From: Marchantia polymorpha subsp. ruderalis
Taxonomy: Eukaryota > Streptophyta > Marchantiopsida > Marchantiales > Marchantiaceae
NCBI GenBank assembly: GCA_037833965.1
Contig: AP031355.1
Coordinates: 30,715,501 to 30,779,500 of the forward strand
Direction: 5' to 3'
Length of the DNA: 64,000 nt
Positions 45,701 to 56,376 of this stretch are shown here, one piece after another; the first letter of the stretch is position 1, and the number at the start of each line of letters is the position of its first letter. The notes under the pieces are model-generated. The model made no database searches, was not told where the DNA came from, and was given only the letters and a program-made list of their open reading frames with translations. The position numbers and the translations under genes were made by a program.

Positions 45701-48128
45701 GCGCCTTTGGCGGAAGGGCCTTCGGGCCAAGGGACATCGGGCGGGCGGCCTTCGGCCTTATCGCCTTCGGCGGATAACGCGCCGGGAATTGCGCCTACGC
45801 GTAGGCCTGACGCATCCCTCGCGCAGGACCGATCGAGGGAGCGGGACCTAACAGAGGAGCGGATTGTTTGTCCGCAGGATGAAATTCGCGTGCGCGATGC
45901 ACAATCGCACCCCGCGCAGACACATTCCGCGCGATCACCTTCGGCGGTGGACGCCGAAGGCGAGGGAGTTACGATCGACGCACGACAGGCGAACGATGGG
46001 GATGTGGCACGGCCGCATTCACCCACCACCTTGGACATTTTAGCAGCGAGCAGCGAGGCTGCAGGAGCGCCATCGGCGGCGTAACACGCAGACCACTCGC
46101 AGCCCCACTCAGGCCAGTCGCCAACGCAATCAATGGCGACCGAAATCCTCCCTTCGGATGATGACGAAGGAGGATCCACGGAATCAGTGTCGGGATCGGG
46201 AGACACCGAGGAGGAGGAGGAAGAAATAGTTGGTGCGCCGGCGGCGGCGCTCTGTGAGCAGGTAGTACCTCTGCTGAGGTACTTGGATTGCAAGATGGAT
46301 AAGTACGCGGATCCTCGCCAGCCTGGGTCCTACGTCGAATTAGTGCGCAGGCGAACTCGCACTAAAGTCCACATCAGCAAGCTGCTAGCTCGGGTGGACC
46401 GGGAACTTAAGGAACTGCAGGAGAAGCATGAATGCTTGTGGGATCAGTACAATCTCATTCGGAGAACGTACACCCACTACGACAAGGTGAAGAATGGGAG
46501 ACTGGAAGAGCTCACCAAGGATCTGGTGAAGGCCACGGAAGCACTGATTTCTGAGAAGACGCAGAATCAGGTGCTGTCAGAGGAGCTAGTGCGACAGACG
46601 CGGTTGTTGGCGCAGTGTCAGCTCGCACGACAGGCGGATGAGGAATTAATCCGCAGGCTGCAGTCGGAGTGTGGAGAATTGAGAGCACAGCGTGCGGAGG
46701 CCGAATCGCAGTTGGTAGTAATTGAAGACGATCGCCGGCGAGAGGCAGATCGCACGAAGGAAGAGATGGCGAGGCGAGTCGCCCATTGTCTCAAGGGCTA
46801 CGCCCACTGGGAAGTGGCGGCGCAGGAGAAACTCACACTGCGTGAGTTAGAGCTTCGTGCAGCCGGGTTGTTGGCGGGTGACAGTCGGAGTCGGCGGCGA
46901 GTAGCGAAGAAGCTGGATTCTTTTCTGTCGAAGGCGCGGGACACCATGGCCACCCTTGAGACGGAGGTTTCCGCGGTGTTGCGGCGTTTGGGATTGCGCA
47001 GTCGAGCTGAGGACTGGCAGGGTAGAGAGTTAGTGCGCGGCAACCCGTCGCGCAGGAGGCGAAGCACAGGTTCTACGGAGTGTAGTGTAGCGTGGTTCCG
47101 TGCAGGCGCGTAGCATAGTGCAGTGTAGTGCTAGTTAGGACTTAGAAGGTATAAAGTAGTTCAAGGCGTCTTGCCTTGGGATCTTTCCCAACATCGGAAG
47201 TGCAGATCAGGAACTCATTTTCTCTGCGTGTTTGTGTCCTTAGTTCTGTCACCACGCAGAAGGAGCTACACCTTAGCGATCCGCATCGTGTAGCTGAAGG
47301 CCTTCGGCCGAATGTTCAGAGCAAGTACATTGGTTAGAGACTTGAGTAGTTCGGATCTACACCTGCGGGTGATTGCCGATGCTCAGAGCCAGTGACGAGT
47401 TAGATACTCGAACATTTTCCCCTTACACCTTTGAGTGGTTGTTTCTGATTGTACTCCTTCGGGATTTTTCCCCTGAATGCCAAAGTGAAGTTTTGCTACT
47501 TCGTGTAAGCCTTGGTTGTAAATTCAGGTTATGCTGCAGCAGGTGCCTTCAGGGTAACCCCTGTAGTATTTCTGGGAATGACAGGTGCCTAAGAATCCAA
47601 AATCTTCAATAGACTGTTATGGTGTGTTACTGGAATGGTTCTCAGTGAGTCCTTCCGTGCGGACCTGTGTTCTCTGCGCGTTTTGTGAGTTGAGAGTGTT
47701 GTTCACCGCGTATGAGTGACTTCGATCCGAGGTAGGCAGTCCAAACCGGGTTCCCTACCCTAGCATAAAGCTAGTGGAAGGGTTGTAAAAGCCGGAGTTG
47801 GGAGTCACTACCCGCAGCTTCGCTGAGTGTACTCTTGAGAGACCTTCCCCCTGAAATCTTGAGTAGAGGTCCTAACGGATCTCTAGGTTGTGTCTCTGTA
47901 GTTTCAGGTGTGTGTGTGTGTGTGTGTGTGTTACGCTGCACTGTGCGATCTCCGAGTGAGCTCCGAGTGGACACTTGCAGTATTTCTGGTAGTGACAGTC
48001 GCCTGAGAATTCAAACTCCTCAATAGTCTGTTAAATGTGACACTTTATACCCTGTGTGTTCCTCTGTGCCTGTGGGTTCGACCTTTCTACCACTATACTG
48101 CAGTTTTAGCCTTTAGTGGGTTATTACA
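42792..48128 (+). mobile_element. Family R element, copy D (best preserved)
   Basis: It starts TGTGGTACCCCAC at 42792, ends GTGGGTTATTACA at 48128, and has a perfect target duplication GCCCC (42787-42791 and 48129-48133). The leader (42950-44060) carries GCCTTCGGC and GCCTACGCGTAGGC palindromes. The coding frame is 44063-47113. The 3' part (47114-48128) holds repeated modules and a TG-dinucleotide run near 47909-47930. The insertion splits the MULE gene within a zinc-knuckle codon stretch. The two termini are imperfect inverted repeats of each other (10 of 13). Confidence 0.95.
44063..47113 (+). pseudogene. Family R gag-like/coiled-coil protein, nearly intact (copy D)
   Basis: One frame of 1,016 residues is interrupted by a single TAA at 46082-46084. 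The same frame carries on through 16 codons to an ATG at 46133. Residues 1-100 are basic and Arg/Glu-rich. Residues about 100-310 form the most conserved block (W-G-W-N-Y-V-C, R-G-L-R-P-H-V-D-R-W, N-G-Y-K-T-R-D-Y-K-D-R-F, G-A-P-V-H-W-A-R, L-S-P-F-L-I-N-F-Y). Residues about 330-680 are a Pro/Ser/Ala/Arg-rich linker built from palindrome units. After an acidic patch comes A-L-C-E-Q-V-V-P-L-L-R-Y-L-D and a ~200-residue coiled coil. Overall it looks like a capsid or gag-type structural protein. I see no catalytic motif, and it may be non-autonomous. Alignment with copies C and E supports the start at 44063. Confidence 0.8.
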
Positions 48129-50045
48129 GCCCCGCACTCACCACACAATCGCGCCCTCTTTGTTACATGTTCGAAGGCCGACAGTTCGCGCTTGGTGGAT
48201 GACTTTGTTTTGTTCTTTGCCCCAACCGGCCTTCCTTTTGGCTGCACAGGCAGCGGGTTTGCTAGCAAAGGCATCTGGCCAATTGCCAGCTCCGCAATCC
48301 GTGCACTTGCAACTGCCTGTTTTGCAGGAGGCCACTTGAGGTATTCAGCCTCGATCGTGCGGAGATGGCAAAAGAATATATCGGTGTGGGTAATATTGGA
48401 CATGGTTGCAGGTTCTGACACAACTGGATTATCAAGATGCCAATGTGGATGCACGTCTGTTAGCAAAACGCCTGCGCCAGCCGGGATCTTTGCAAGATCA
48501 TGGGCACATGGTAGGCCCAACGTTTTTCGAAATACACCAGTGCACTCTGGAAGTTTTGCATTCCCATTTAGTTGCTGCCTCCTTCCATCCAAAAGGTTTA
48601 GAGCGAAACGCGTGATACGTCCAACAAGATTTGCAAACAGCGTGATGCGCAACATATGTGGAACACGGATATGCTCCTTCGCTTCAGCTGCCTTCAATTT
48701 TGCCAACTTGATGCGCAAGTACGCTGCCAATCTCTTCCCGAACAGCGTGCAGGTCGCCTGTCAAAACCTGCAAAAATTGTTTCAGCATCGCATGAGCGCC
48801 TTCCACGCACGACGTTGTCGTATTTCGCAAATGGAGGCAATCGTCTGTCCACGCGCTGACAAATTTGGTCTTGTGCGGAATCCAAGTCTTATTCACGTAA
48901 TCCAGCACTGCAGGAACGTCTTTGAAATCCGCACGCATTTTTTCCCACAGCGTGTCGAATTCTGTCGGTGTTGATGCACGGCAAATGGCCGCCCATGCAT
49001 TCATGAAACGTTCCCCATATTCTCCATCACGTATGAATTTTTTTCTTTTTGCAAGTACGTTTTTGTTAATGTGCCAAATACAGAAAAGGTGACGGCACTC
49101 AGGAAGGAAAGCGGACATGGCATTTTCAAGTGCCAAGTCTGCGTCTATCACTAGAACAGTAGGGAAATGGCCGCCATCAAAAAGGTTCTTTAATTGGGTC
49201 AGGGCCTAGATATATTCAGCGGAGTTCTCCCCTTCGAGGAAAGCAAATGCGACAAAGAAGGACATATTGTGCCCTGTGCGCCCAATTACAACCAGCAAGG
49301 GCATGCGGAAACGGTTGGTCTTGTACGTGCAATCCATCAGTAGCACGTTTGAATATCTGATGGCCATAGCGATTGAGTCAGGATGGGCAAAAAACAGTCG
49401 CTGCACATTCCCACATGAGTTGCATTCAACATTGAACCTGTAGTTGCTCCCTTGCAACTCATCAAGCAATGCCTGGATGGGGGAACGACCAGCTAGAACT
49501 TCAAACCGCTGTTTCGCTTTTGCATTGTACACTGTCTTTGAGATAGCAAACAACGATGGGTCTTCCGCTCGCAGAGTTGATAGAATTTGGCGAGGAGCAA
49601 CCCCAGCAAATGCAAGCTGTTTGACACTCTGCGCTGTTGCCTCAGACAAGCGACAGCTCGTTGGATGCCCTGACATCTCTATCGAAGGCTCATGGTTATG
49701 ATGGTCTTCCTTCACGGTAAATCCCCACTGGCTGTCAAATCCCTGACGTGCTGCCACAGCCCAGGGGCAAGAAATCAGCCGTGTTGTTGTGTTGCGTTGG
49801 TGCTGGTCATCGTCAACGCCGGTGCATTTTTGGTATCTACCACCACGATAGCAGCCAAGCTCAAGCCGGTTACGGGCAGTGTCCGAACGTTTAATAACGA
49901 CAGCATAGCCCGCCGCCTAGCCAACTTCCCAAACGTAGGTTATCAAGGCCTCACGGGAGACAAAAGTGCGGGCAGTATCAAGTTCCAGGGTGGCAGCACT
50001 TGCGGAAAGGTTAGAGAAACACGTCAGGCGTGTGTAACGATCAGA
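48129..50045 (-). pseudogene. FAR1-type MULE transposase, 5' part, broken
   Basis: Order on the minus strand: a FAR1-like zinc domain (G-Y-A-V-V-I-K-R-S-D, L-G-C-Y-R-G-G-R-Y, I-S-C-P-W, D-H-H-N-H) with an in-frame TAG at 49918-49920. Then the transposase core, with L-L-M-D-C-T-Y-K-T-N-R-F (first Asp), an in-frame TAG at 49206-49208, V-L-V-I-D-A-D-L-A-L (second Asp), C-I-W-H-I-N-K-N-V, and S-C-V-E-G-A-H (Glu). A frameshift follows near 48720. Then a SWIM-type finger (G-L-P-C-A-H) and C-G-E-C-G, the first half of a zinc knuckle, run into copy D. All three catalytic acidic residues are visible. It is related to the FAR1/FHY3 transposase family. Confidence 0.85.
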
Positions 50046-50198
50046 GCAGGTATAAACGGTTTGGGCTGGTGAAACACTCAAAAAAACACGTCGCTTGTGG
50101 GGATTCTCACACTCGAGACTGGGAAAGGAAGAAAGGCAGGTGGCTACTTGGGGTGGCGGTTGGGAGTTGGGGTGGCAATAGCAATCTCCTTTGACTAG

Positions 50199-52907
50199 AT
50201 CAACACCGATTGTATTCTCTCCAGGCTGACGGCATACGCAAACCGTTCGTGTCTCACCGTCATCCAGTGGGTTTCACCGTGACCGACACCCGGGGTTTCG
50301 TTTTTCGCGCCCAAGACGAGGCCGGCAGGCCTTTTTGTCTAGCATTTCTTGTGACGGACTCTCGAATTGGCGATGGCAAGCTCAGAGGTGGCAATTTGTT
50401 TACTCCTCTCTCGATTTGTTTCCTATGACCTCCAAGGGAAGGGAAGGTTATTGAAATTCGTCGAGGCCTAATGTTACGAGCTGCCGCTACAGCGTGCACG
50501 CACGCGTGCTGAGCTTTTTACGCTAGAAGATATGCGCTCGATAGCTGCTGGTCTGCTAGAAGAATTTAGAGCCCGATGTTCGTCGCATCGATCGAACACG
50601 CAATTGTGCTTCAGCTCTGCTCGAAGGAGCTTCTTATTCATTCCATCATCGATTCAATAACCTGCCTGTTTCAGAGCCACGACAGAGGCCTAGAGGCGCA
50701 ATGCAATAAAACTAGTATCATTCGTTTCACCGACAACTTCATTGATTCCGAGACGTTGAATCGTCCTCATTCACAATTGATCATTTGCTCACCGATGTAT
50801 GCAAGCAGTGTTGAATCTGTGAATCAAACTTACGCTACATGGCTGCTCGAAGATCGACCATGTAAATGGTGATTCTGCTTGTGGTATTTCAGGCTGGAGT
50901 ACGGCAGTTTGTTCACCTTGAGTGTGTGGGAGTCTTATGTCTAGAGTCAGGTTCCAAGGAGTACGAGCGCAATTTTGAAGACGAGAAACATCACGTTTGG
51001 TGACTGTGTACAAAACGAAAGACTTTTATGTACGCGTAGCGGTTTCCAACACCATCTTCCACTACAATTTGAGTGTTACAGTCTTGTCTACGAACTGCTG
51101 GAAATATATAGAATCATGTATTAATCCGGTGCATCAGCTGACAATCGATACTGTATGTCCCAAGCCGACCGGAAGGTGTGAAACACCAGGTCTTAAGGAT
51201 CCGCCATCGATGAGTCGGAGATCAATCGTGTTTTAGTTGCCTTTTTCAATCGATGCGCTCTCAATGTTGGTTTGAGTTAATGTTCACGCTCAACCTTCTG
51301 GAGGTCGTCTAGAAAATTTTGGAGTGCGAGATATTTCTAACCATCGTAATGAACTGGGAATGAACCGTGCTGAAGAGCCTTCTCTCCTACAAAATTTTGA
51401 AAGTTTGTAGCTGCAAGGCTAACGCTGTACCCGATCGGGAACACATCGGCAACCTGTCGTGCAGCAAAAACATAAATATAAAACGATTTTTGTAAGGTGT
51501 GGATGGATGGTTTGGAAACAGTGGTTTATACGCTGATCTGGGCTCTCCATTCTCTAAACTGCAAGGCTTTTTGTACAATCGGCAGTTAAGGACATGGCAT
51601 TGACAAGAGGCTGAATGGGCGTGTTGGAGCCGATCAAGGGGCAAACCAGATTGAGTATCAAGACAATCATCTGACCCCGATGATGACTCGATTGATATTA
51701 CAGTTTGAATATTGCTAAGCTCTTTTTACTACGATCTCACGTTAGTGCACTTTTTTGGTTCCACTTCCACTCATACCCTCTCTCTAGGATTTTTCGGGAA
51801 CTATAAACTAAGTAAAGCCTGGAACTCTTCTTAACACAACAAAGAGTAGCTTCCCCGTTCACTTGGTCGGAACAGATTGAAGGTTAATTTTGGACTCAAA
51901 ATAAAATAAAATTTCCTGTTACACGCAGTTGTCGAACCAGATTTTGTGGCCATTCTCCACAATTCCCAGCAAACAAAACATCAAAATCACTCCAAAAGCG
52001 GCAAATGACAATTTCACTCCTTGCACCTTTGCTCGCTCGGCGTTCGGGGATTTGGCTTGTCTTGCCTCAAGCCGAGCCGGCTCGAGTCGCTTCCCATCGC
52101 GCCGACACGTGTCTCACATAGGTTTTCCTTCTCAATGTCTCGAATTTGAATGCCAGAGGGTGCGCGCTCGAACGGTAACTTTTTGACGTGACGGTGACAA
52201 AGGAGACACCGTCACGACGGTGACGGTGACCGTATGCCGTCGGCCCACAGTCCTACGGTCGGGGTTGTTCTAGCCTGCAGTGCACTTAGTTGAAGATCGC
52301 AGTGTAGTGCAATCAGTTTGTGAATGGAACTTCCTCCCCCGTTGATGCTCCCCTACGGATCACTTTCACGCACGATGGAAGGCGTTGAAGATCGGGCCAG
52401 ACATGCATATCTATGAAAATGTGATCACCTGTATGGTGGTCCCGAGCAGTATTCAACTGTCACGACCTTTCTTGCTTAGGTTCTATCTTATCTAACCTTA
52501 TCATGAAGGTTGTTTGATTTGACACTTGTTTTAACATGTATTTAAGACAATTTGGTGTTATTACAAATAATATATATTTACGTAAAATACTACTTACTAT
52601 AATAAATAAATTATTCCAGAAGTTGCCCTTGATATTTTGGTTATTTAATATTTTTAATAATTACTTTAAAATATATATTTATGAACATTTCCTGAAATTA
52701 TGATTTATAAATATTTTTTCATTATAAATTACTGTGACAATAAATTTAAATATTGGTTTTGAAAATTTCATTAAATTTTGAAAACTAAATTATCTATAGA
52801 AGAAAATCCTATATATAAAGTTGATATAAACTTGGAAAAATATTATATGAAGGGTATCCAAATAAGATAGATATGTATATATTATATATGATGATTGATA
52901 GAAAATA
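50199..52907. other. Intergenic DNA, no gene recognised
   Basis: Only short frames on either strand are seen, the longest being 50576-50872 plus, without motifs. From 52480 on the composition becomes strongly AT-rich. Confidence 0.45.
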
Positions 52908-53095
52908 TAGGGAGTGGCTAGTTATCCCTCACTTAGGGCTAATTAGTTTTCACTCTACTCTATGCAATTCACTCATTGGTCGATGCAGGGTACTAGTGGA
53001 TGCATCGTAGTAGGGTTGCAGTACAACCAATCAACCAGAACATATAGTAGACTGAGGACTAAATAGCCCTAAGTGAGGGATAACTAGCCCCTTCC
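52908..53095. mobile_element. MITE, ~188 bp
   Basis: The left arm GGGAGTGGCTAGTTATCCC (from 52910) continues CTCACTTAGGGCTAATTAGT. The right arm (53058-53095) is its near-perfect reverse complement, ending GGGATAACTAGCCCCTTCC. About 38-bp TIRs enclose about 110 bp of non-coding DNA. Size and layout are those of a MITE. Flanks are AT-rich, so the target duplication is ambiguous and the superfamily is open. Confidence 0.8.
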
Positions 53096-54573
53096 AAAAT
53101 AAAAAATATCATTACAATAATATATTATTTTACTCTTTATATTTTTTCTAGCTTTTAAAACATATCACTTGACGGGGTCTTCCATATTTATTTGATCTCG
53201 TTTACGGACAAGATCTACGGGCTCGAAGCATATGCACTTATCTAAGTCTAGCGACTCGATACCTTTCTAGGCCTCGGATTTCATTGATTTGTTTGTATAA
53301 GGGTATGCAGGATGTTGCGCGAGAATTTGATAATGTTCGTGAAGTTGACTCTTGACATGTTCATTGACTTGCTCATCTTAGACTACGGGTCCACCTGATT
53401 TTAGCAAGTGGATTTGTTAGATAGCTATAAAGCTTTTGGACTCCTTCTATTTGTTTGTTAGTGGATATTAGTTATTCAGTAGTTTTAAGTCGAAGATAGT
53501 AGTATCATAGGTTTTGCAAGAAACTTCCTCTGACCATGTAGTGAGGATAGTGAGGGTATATAACAGGCTCGCTCGTGTGAGTCGATACCTCTGATTCATT
53601 CTTTGTATGCACTTGTCGAGAGGATGTTGAAGGCATCATGAAGATCAGACATTGTAGTAAAGCTAGATGGTCGTGTTGGCATCCAAGGCTTTTACACGTA
53701 TTGCTTACGCTTCACAGCGTACTTTCTTGGCATTCCCAAACGGATCCACATTTTGGTTCTGTAATTGGGAACGTTGGGAAACTGTCTTGAGTCGTGGTTT
53801 TTGTGTAAATCGGCGCTAGGGTTCTAGCCGCAGGCGGCTGGCGTCCTAAAATTGTCTAGAGTTTTGTTCTTGAGTAAATCGACGTTAGGTTTATGGCGAC
53901 GGGCATTCCAATACCTCCCGAGTGAGGAAAAGAAAAGAAAAAAATGAGTTTTGGTTCTTGTACGGTGGTGTTAGGGTTCCAGCGGCAGCTGGTGCCTTTG
54001 TCGTCGCGCAACGTGCACGTTGGTTTAGGGTTTGATGTCACAGACTCTAGGCTCGGGCTCTTCTTTTGGTTGGGATCGCCGTCTCACCACCTCTCTTGCC
54101 GCTACACACTGTGACATTGGTGGCTCGTGCTCGTGCTCCGGCTACATCTGCTGCCTCTACCTCGTGCTCGGTCGTTCAGTTGATAAGTGACGAGAGGGCT
54201 TATGTTGCACGCTCTTTAGTACTTGTTTCTAGTTGTTTTTGTGCCTCTACATGTCGTAGCTTGGATTCGCGTACTGATGGTTGTACGTTGCTCTCGATCC
54301 CTTCTTGATCATTTTGTCTTGGGGGCACGTCTGGCTCCATCGTTTCTCTTGCAATTTCCTGCACATGTCGTTGCTCGCTCTTCAGTTGATTTTGTTCGCC
54401 TGTCCTTCACAAAAATCCAATTAATGCGGGGTATTCGCATCTTGCTGCAGGTTAGTGCTTATTACTCGTGCTATTGTGGCGCACTTCAAGGGAGACTCCT
54501 CGAGCGTCTACACTCCATGTTTGCTATTCCGAGTGGTGCCTTGAGTTGAAAGTGCGATGGCGTCTCCTGCTTT
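53096..54573. other. Intergenic DNA, no gene recognised
   Basis: A weak duplication occurs at about 53790-53960 (GTAAATCGNCG-TTAGG blocks). Reading frames such as 54223-54549 plus are low in conserved features, so I make no gene call. Confidence 0.4.
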
Positions 54574-54915
54574 CTAATCTTCCTTGACATTCATGTGAAA
54601 CTTTTTCCACTTTCTTCTTCTTCTCTTTCTCGAGGAAGACGAAGAAGGCTCATTCTGTATCTCTTCTTGCACTCTCTTCATTTCTTTGGAAATGATACTA
54701 TCCATCAACTTAGGCAAGAGGAAGACCGCTACTAGCATGGAGCCCACAATCAAACCCATCGGACTTTTCAGGAAACTCACGACAGAGAAAGAATCTTGTC
54801 TCTCCTAGTAGAACTCCTCTCACAGAGATTCGAGCACTATAGCATCGGATAGAGTTTTGCAAGTCCTCACTGCAATAGCTCACAATGAGCCGTGTAGCCT
54901 TGCGCTTACATCTAC
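54574..54915 (-). pseudogene. EMC7 (ER membrane protein complex subunit 7) C-terminal fragment
   Basis: The minus strand reads S-F-L-K-S-P-M-G-L-I-V-G-S-M-L, then V-F-L-L-P-K-L-M-D-S-I and E-M-K-R-V-Q-E-E. This is the signature C-terminal transmembrane segment and tail of EMC7, an ER membrane protein-insertase subunit. The upstream sequence in the same frame still resembles the beta-sandwich end (L-S-D-A-I-V-L-E-S-L) but has three in-frame stops, two of them at positions where Arg or Gln codons would be expected. The tail then becomes S/R/K-rich, unlike EMC7. Signal peptide and most of the luminal domain are missing. It is a dead fragment of a host gene. Confidence 0.7.
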
Positions 54916-55079
54916 TCAAACCGGAAAAAAGTAATAGCCTATAGTAATAGCTATGATAATCACCTCAAGAAGATGAGTACCAATTGTCACACCTTGGCTT
55001 GGTGTTTGCTATCTTACTCAAGGGAATTTTCTTGTCGTGCCTTTCATTTCCATTCGTCGGGGGTGACTGTTATAGATAG

Positions 55080-55320
55080 GCAAAGGAGCGGAAGAGTGTC
55101 TTCGGCGGGAGGATGCCTTCGGCGGTGCGCAGAAGAAGATTTCGGACGGCGGATGTTGACGTGGTCATAAATAAAGACTGTACAGGTGTGGCAGTGGCGG
55201 CGGCGTGAAGTCAAGCGTGGAATAGGACGGCGGGGCATGAAGTCGCACATGGGAACCAGGCCATTGCCCATCATCGCGGGAACGGCATTCACGCGGCATG
55301 TGGGTGACTCAGCACTTGGA
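55080..55320 (-). repeat. Dispersed repeat shared with 18013-18118
   Basis: The segment 55207-55315, reverse-complemented, matches 18013-18118: ACCCACATGCCGC-TGAATGCC-TTCCCGCGAT, then GGCCTGGTT-CC and TGCGACTTCA-GCCCC-CCG. GCCTTCGGC motifs at 55096-55125 adjoin it. This is a second block common to the family R-like fragment F and this site, without family R termini here. Confidence 0.75.
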
Positions 55321-55528
55321 CGTTGGAGAGGATTATTCGGCCTGCGAGCTGGGATTGTGTGGTGTGCCATTGTGTGGAGACGCTGGTGGGATCGGTAGGA
55401 GGAATAGAATGTGGATGTGAGTGATTTTCGCAGGGAAGTGGTGAGAATTAGGAGGCGAGTGTGGAGTGTTTGAAGTAGGAGGAAGCAACCTCTCGTGGGT
55501 GGAGAGTGGTATCTGAGAGTGAAAATTA

Positions 55529-55712
55529 AATTGGGATCTGAGATTGAAGTGAAATCTGTGAGTGGGAGCTGAGATTGAAGTGTAATCCGTGAGTGGGAGC
55601 TGAGATTGAAGTGTAATCCGTGAGTGGGAGCTGAGATTGAAGTGTAATCCGTGAGTGGGATCTGAGATTGAAGTGTAATCTGTGAGTGGGAGCTGAGATC
55701 AGAGTGGAAGAC
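55529..55712. repeat. 31-bp minisatellite
   Basis: Units GTGAGTGGGAGCTGAGATTG plus AAGTGTAATCC recur at 55558, 55589, 55620 and 55651, with degenerate units on both sides. A 31-bp period is not a multiple of three, so the long minus-strand frames crossing it are an effect of the repeat and not genes. Confidence 0.9.
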
Positions 55713-56371
55713 CTGAGAATGGAAGCTGAGAGTGAAGCGAAATCTGAGACTGAAATCTGACAGTCGGGATCTGAATTTGAAACTGAAAAGGGAGAGTGGA
55801 ATCTGATAGAGGAATCTGGTGGGGTCTGAAGGTGGAAGCTGAGAAATCGACACTGAAATCTGAGTAGGAATTGGGAGTGCAACTCGGAGCTAGGATAGAC
55901 CACAGCGGCTGTGGTATTGAGAATATCACCCAGAGTTGGGTTAGATCTTTATGTAACAAAGTTGTCTGCTGCTCTAGTGGAGATAGCAGACAGCAAGTTA
56001 TTATTTTCAGTTCTGGATAATTTGTCTGTGAAAGAGCAAGTGTTTATGATCTCATTGTCTTGAATACACTTTGACCACATGGTTGAGATCAGATGAGTTA
56101 GATTATGGGAGCTCGAACCCCCACCTGGACTACAAACGCTGAAGGGTGGGGAGTTTAGGCTCACAAAGGGAAGGGAAGAAAGATAGACGAGGAGGACGAG
56201 AGGAGAGGTCAGTATTTCAGATCACGTCGCTGTCTTGTAGCACCGCCTTTGCTGCTTCTTCCTCTTGTTTATTTGGCAGTCTGTTAGTTTGCCTTGAGGC
56301 GCAGACTTGCGAGAGTTGGAAAACTACAGCTTCGTTTTGTAGCTTGATTGTAGAATCATCCATCTCCGTGT
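55713..56371. other. Intergenic DNA, no gene recognised
   Basis: Degenerate AATCTGAGA-type repeats related to the 31-bp unit continue to about 55870. Beyond that I see nothing before the family R insertion. Confidence 0.45.
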
Positions 56372-56376
56372 AACCT

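Larger units (their letters stand above)
41860..50189 (-). mobile_element. Mutator-like element (MULE) with OTU domain, interrupted
   Basis: The left end GGGATTGCTATTGCCACCCC (41860) and the right end ending GGGGTGGCAATAGCAATCTCC (50189) are inverted repeats that continue for about 40 bp through CAACTCCCAACCGCCACCCC. They are flanked by 9-bp direct repeats CTTGGCTAG (41851-41859) and TTTGACTAG (50190-50198), matching 7 of 9 with both differences transitions. A 9-bp duplication is diagnostic of Mutator-type insertion. Without the nested family R copy D (42792-48128) and one copy of its 5-bp duplication, the element is about 2.99 kb. It encodes, on the minus strand, a FAR1-like domain, a MULE transposase, zinc motifs and an OTU protease domain, filling nearly all of it. 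Confidence 0.88.

Noticed and set aside
44877-46293. Minus-strand frames of 162 and 243 codons inside copy D
   Set aside because: They are shadows of the family R gene created by its palindromic, high-GC linker.
52190-52260. GTGACGGTGAC-type repeats as a regulatory array
   Set aside because: Only a few imperfect short copies, with no gene nearby to regulate.
55044-55853. 269-codon minus-strand reading frame
   Set aside because: It runs through the 31-bp minisatellite and a dispersed repeat. Its composition follows the repeat and it has no domain.
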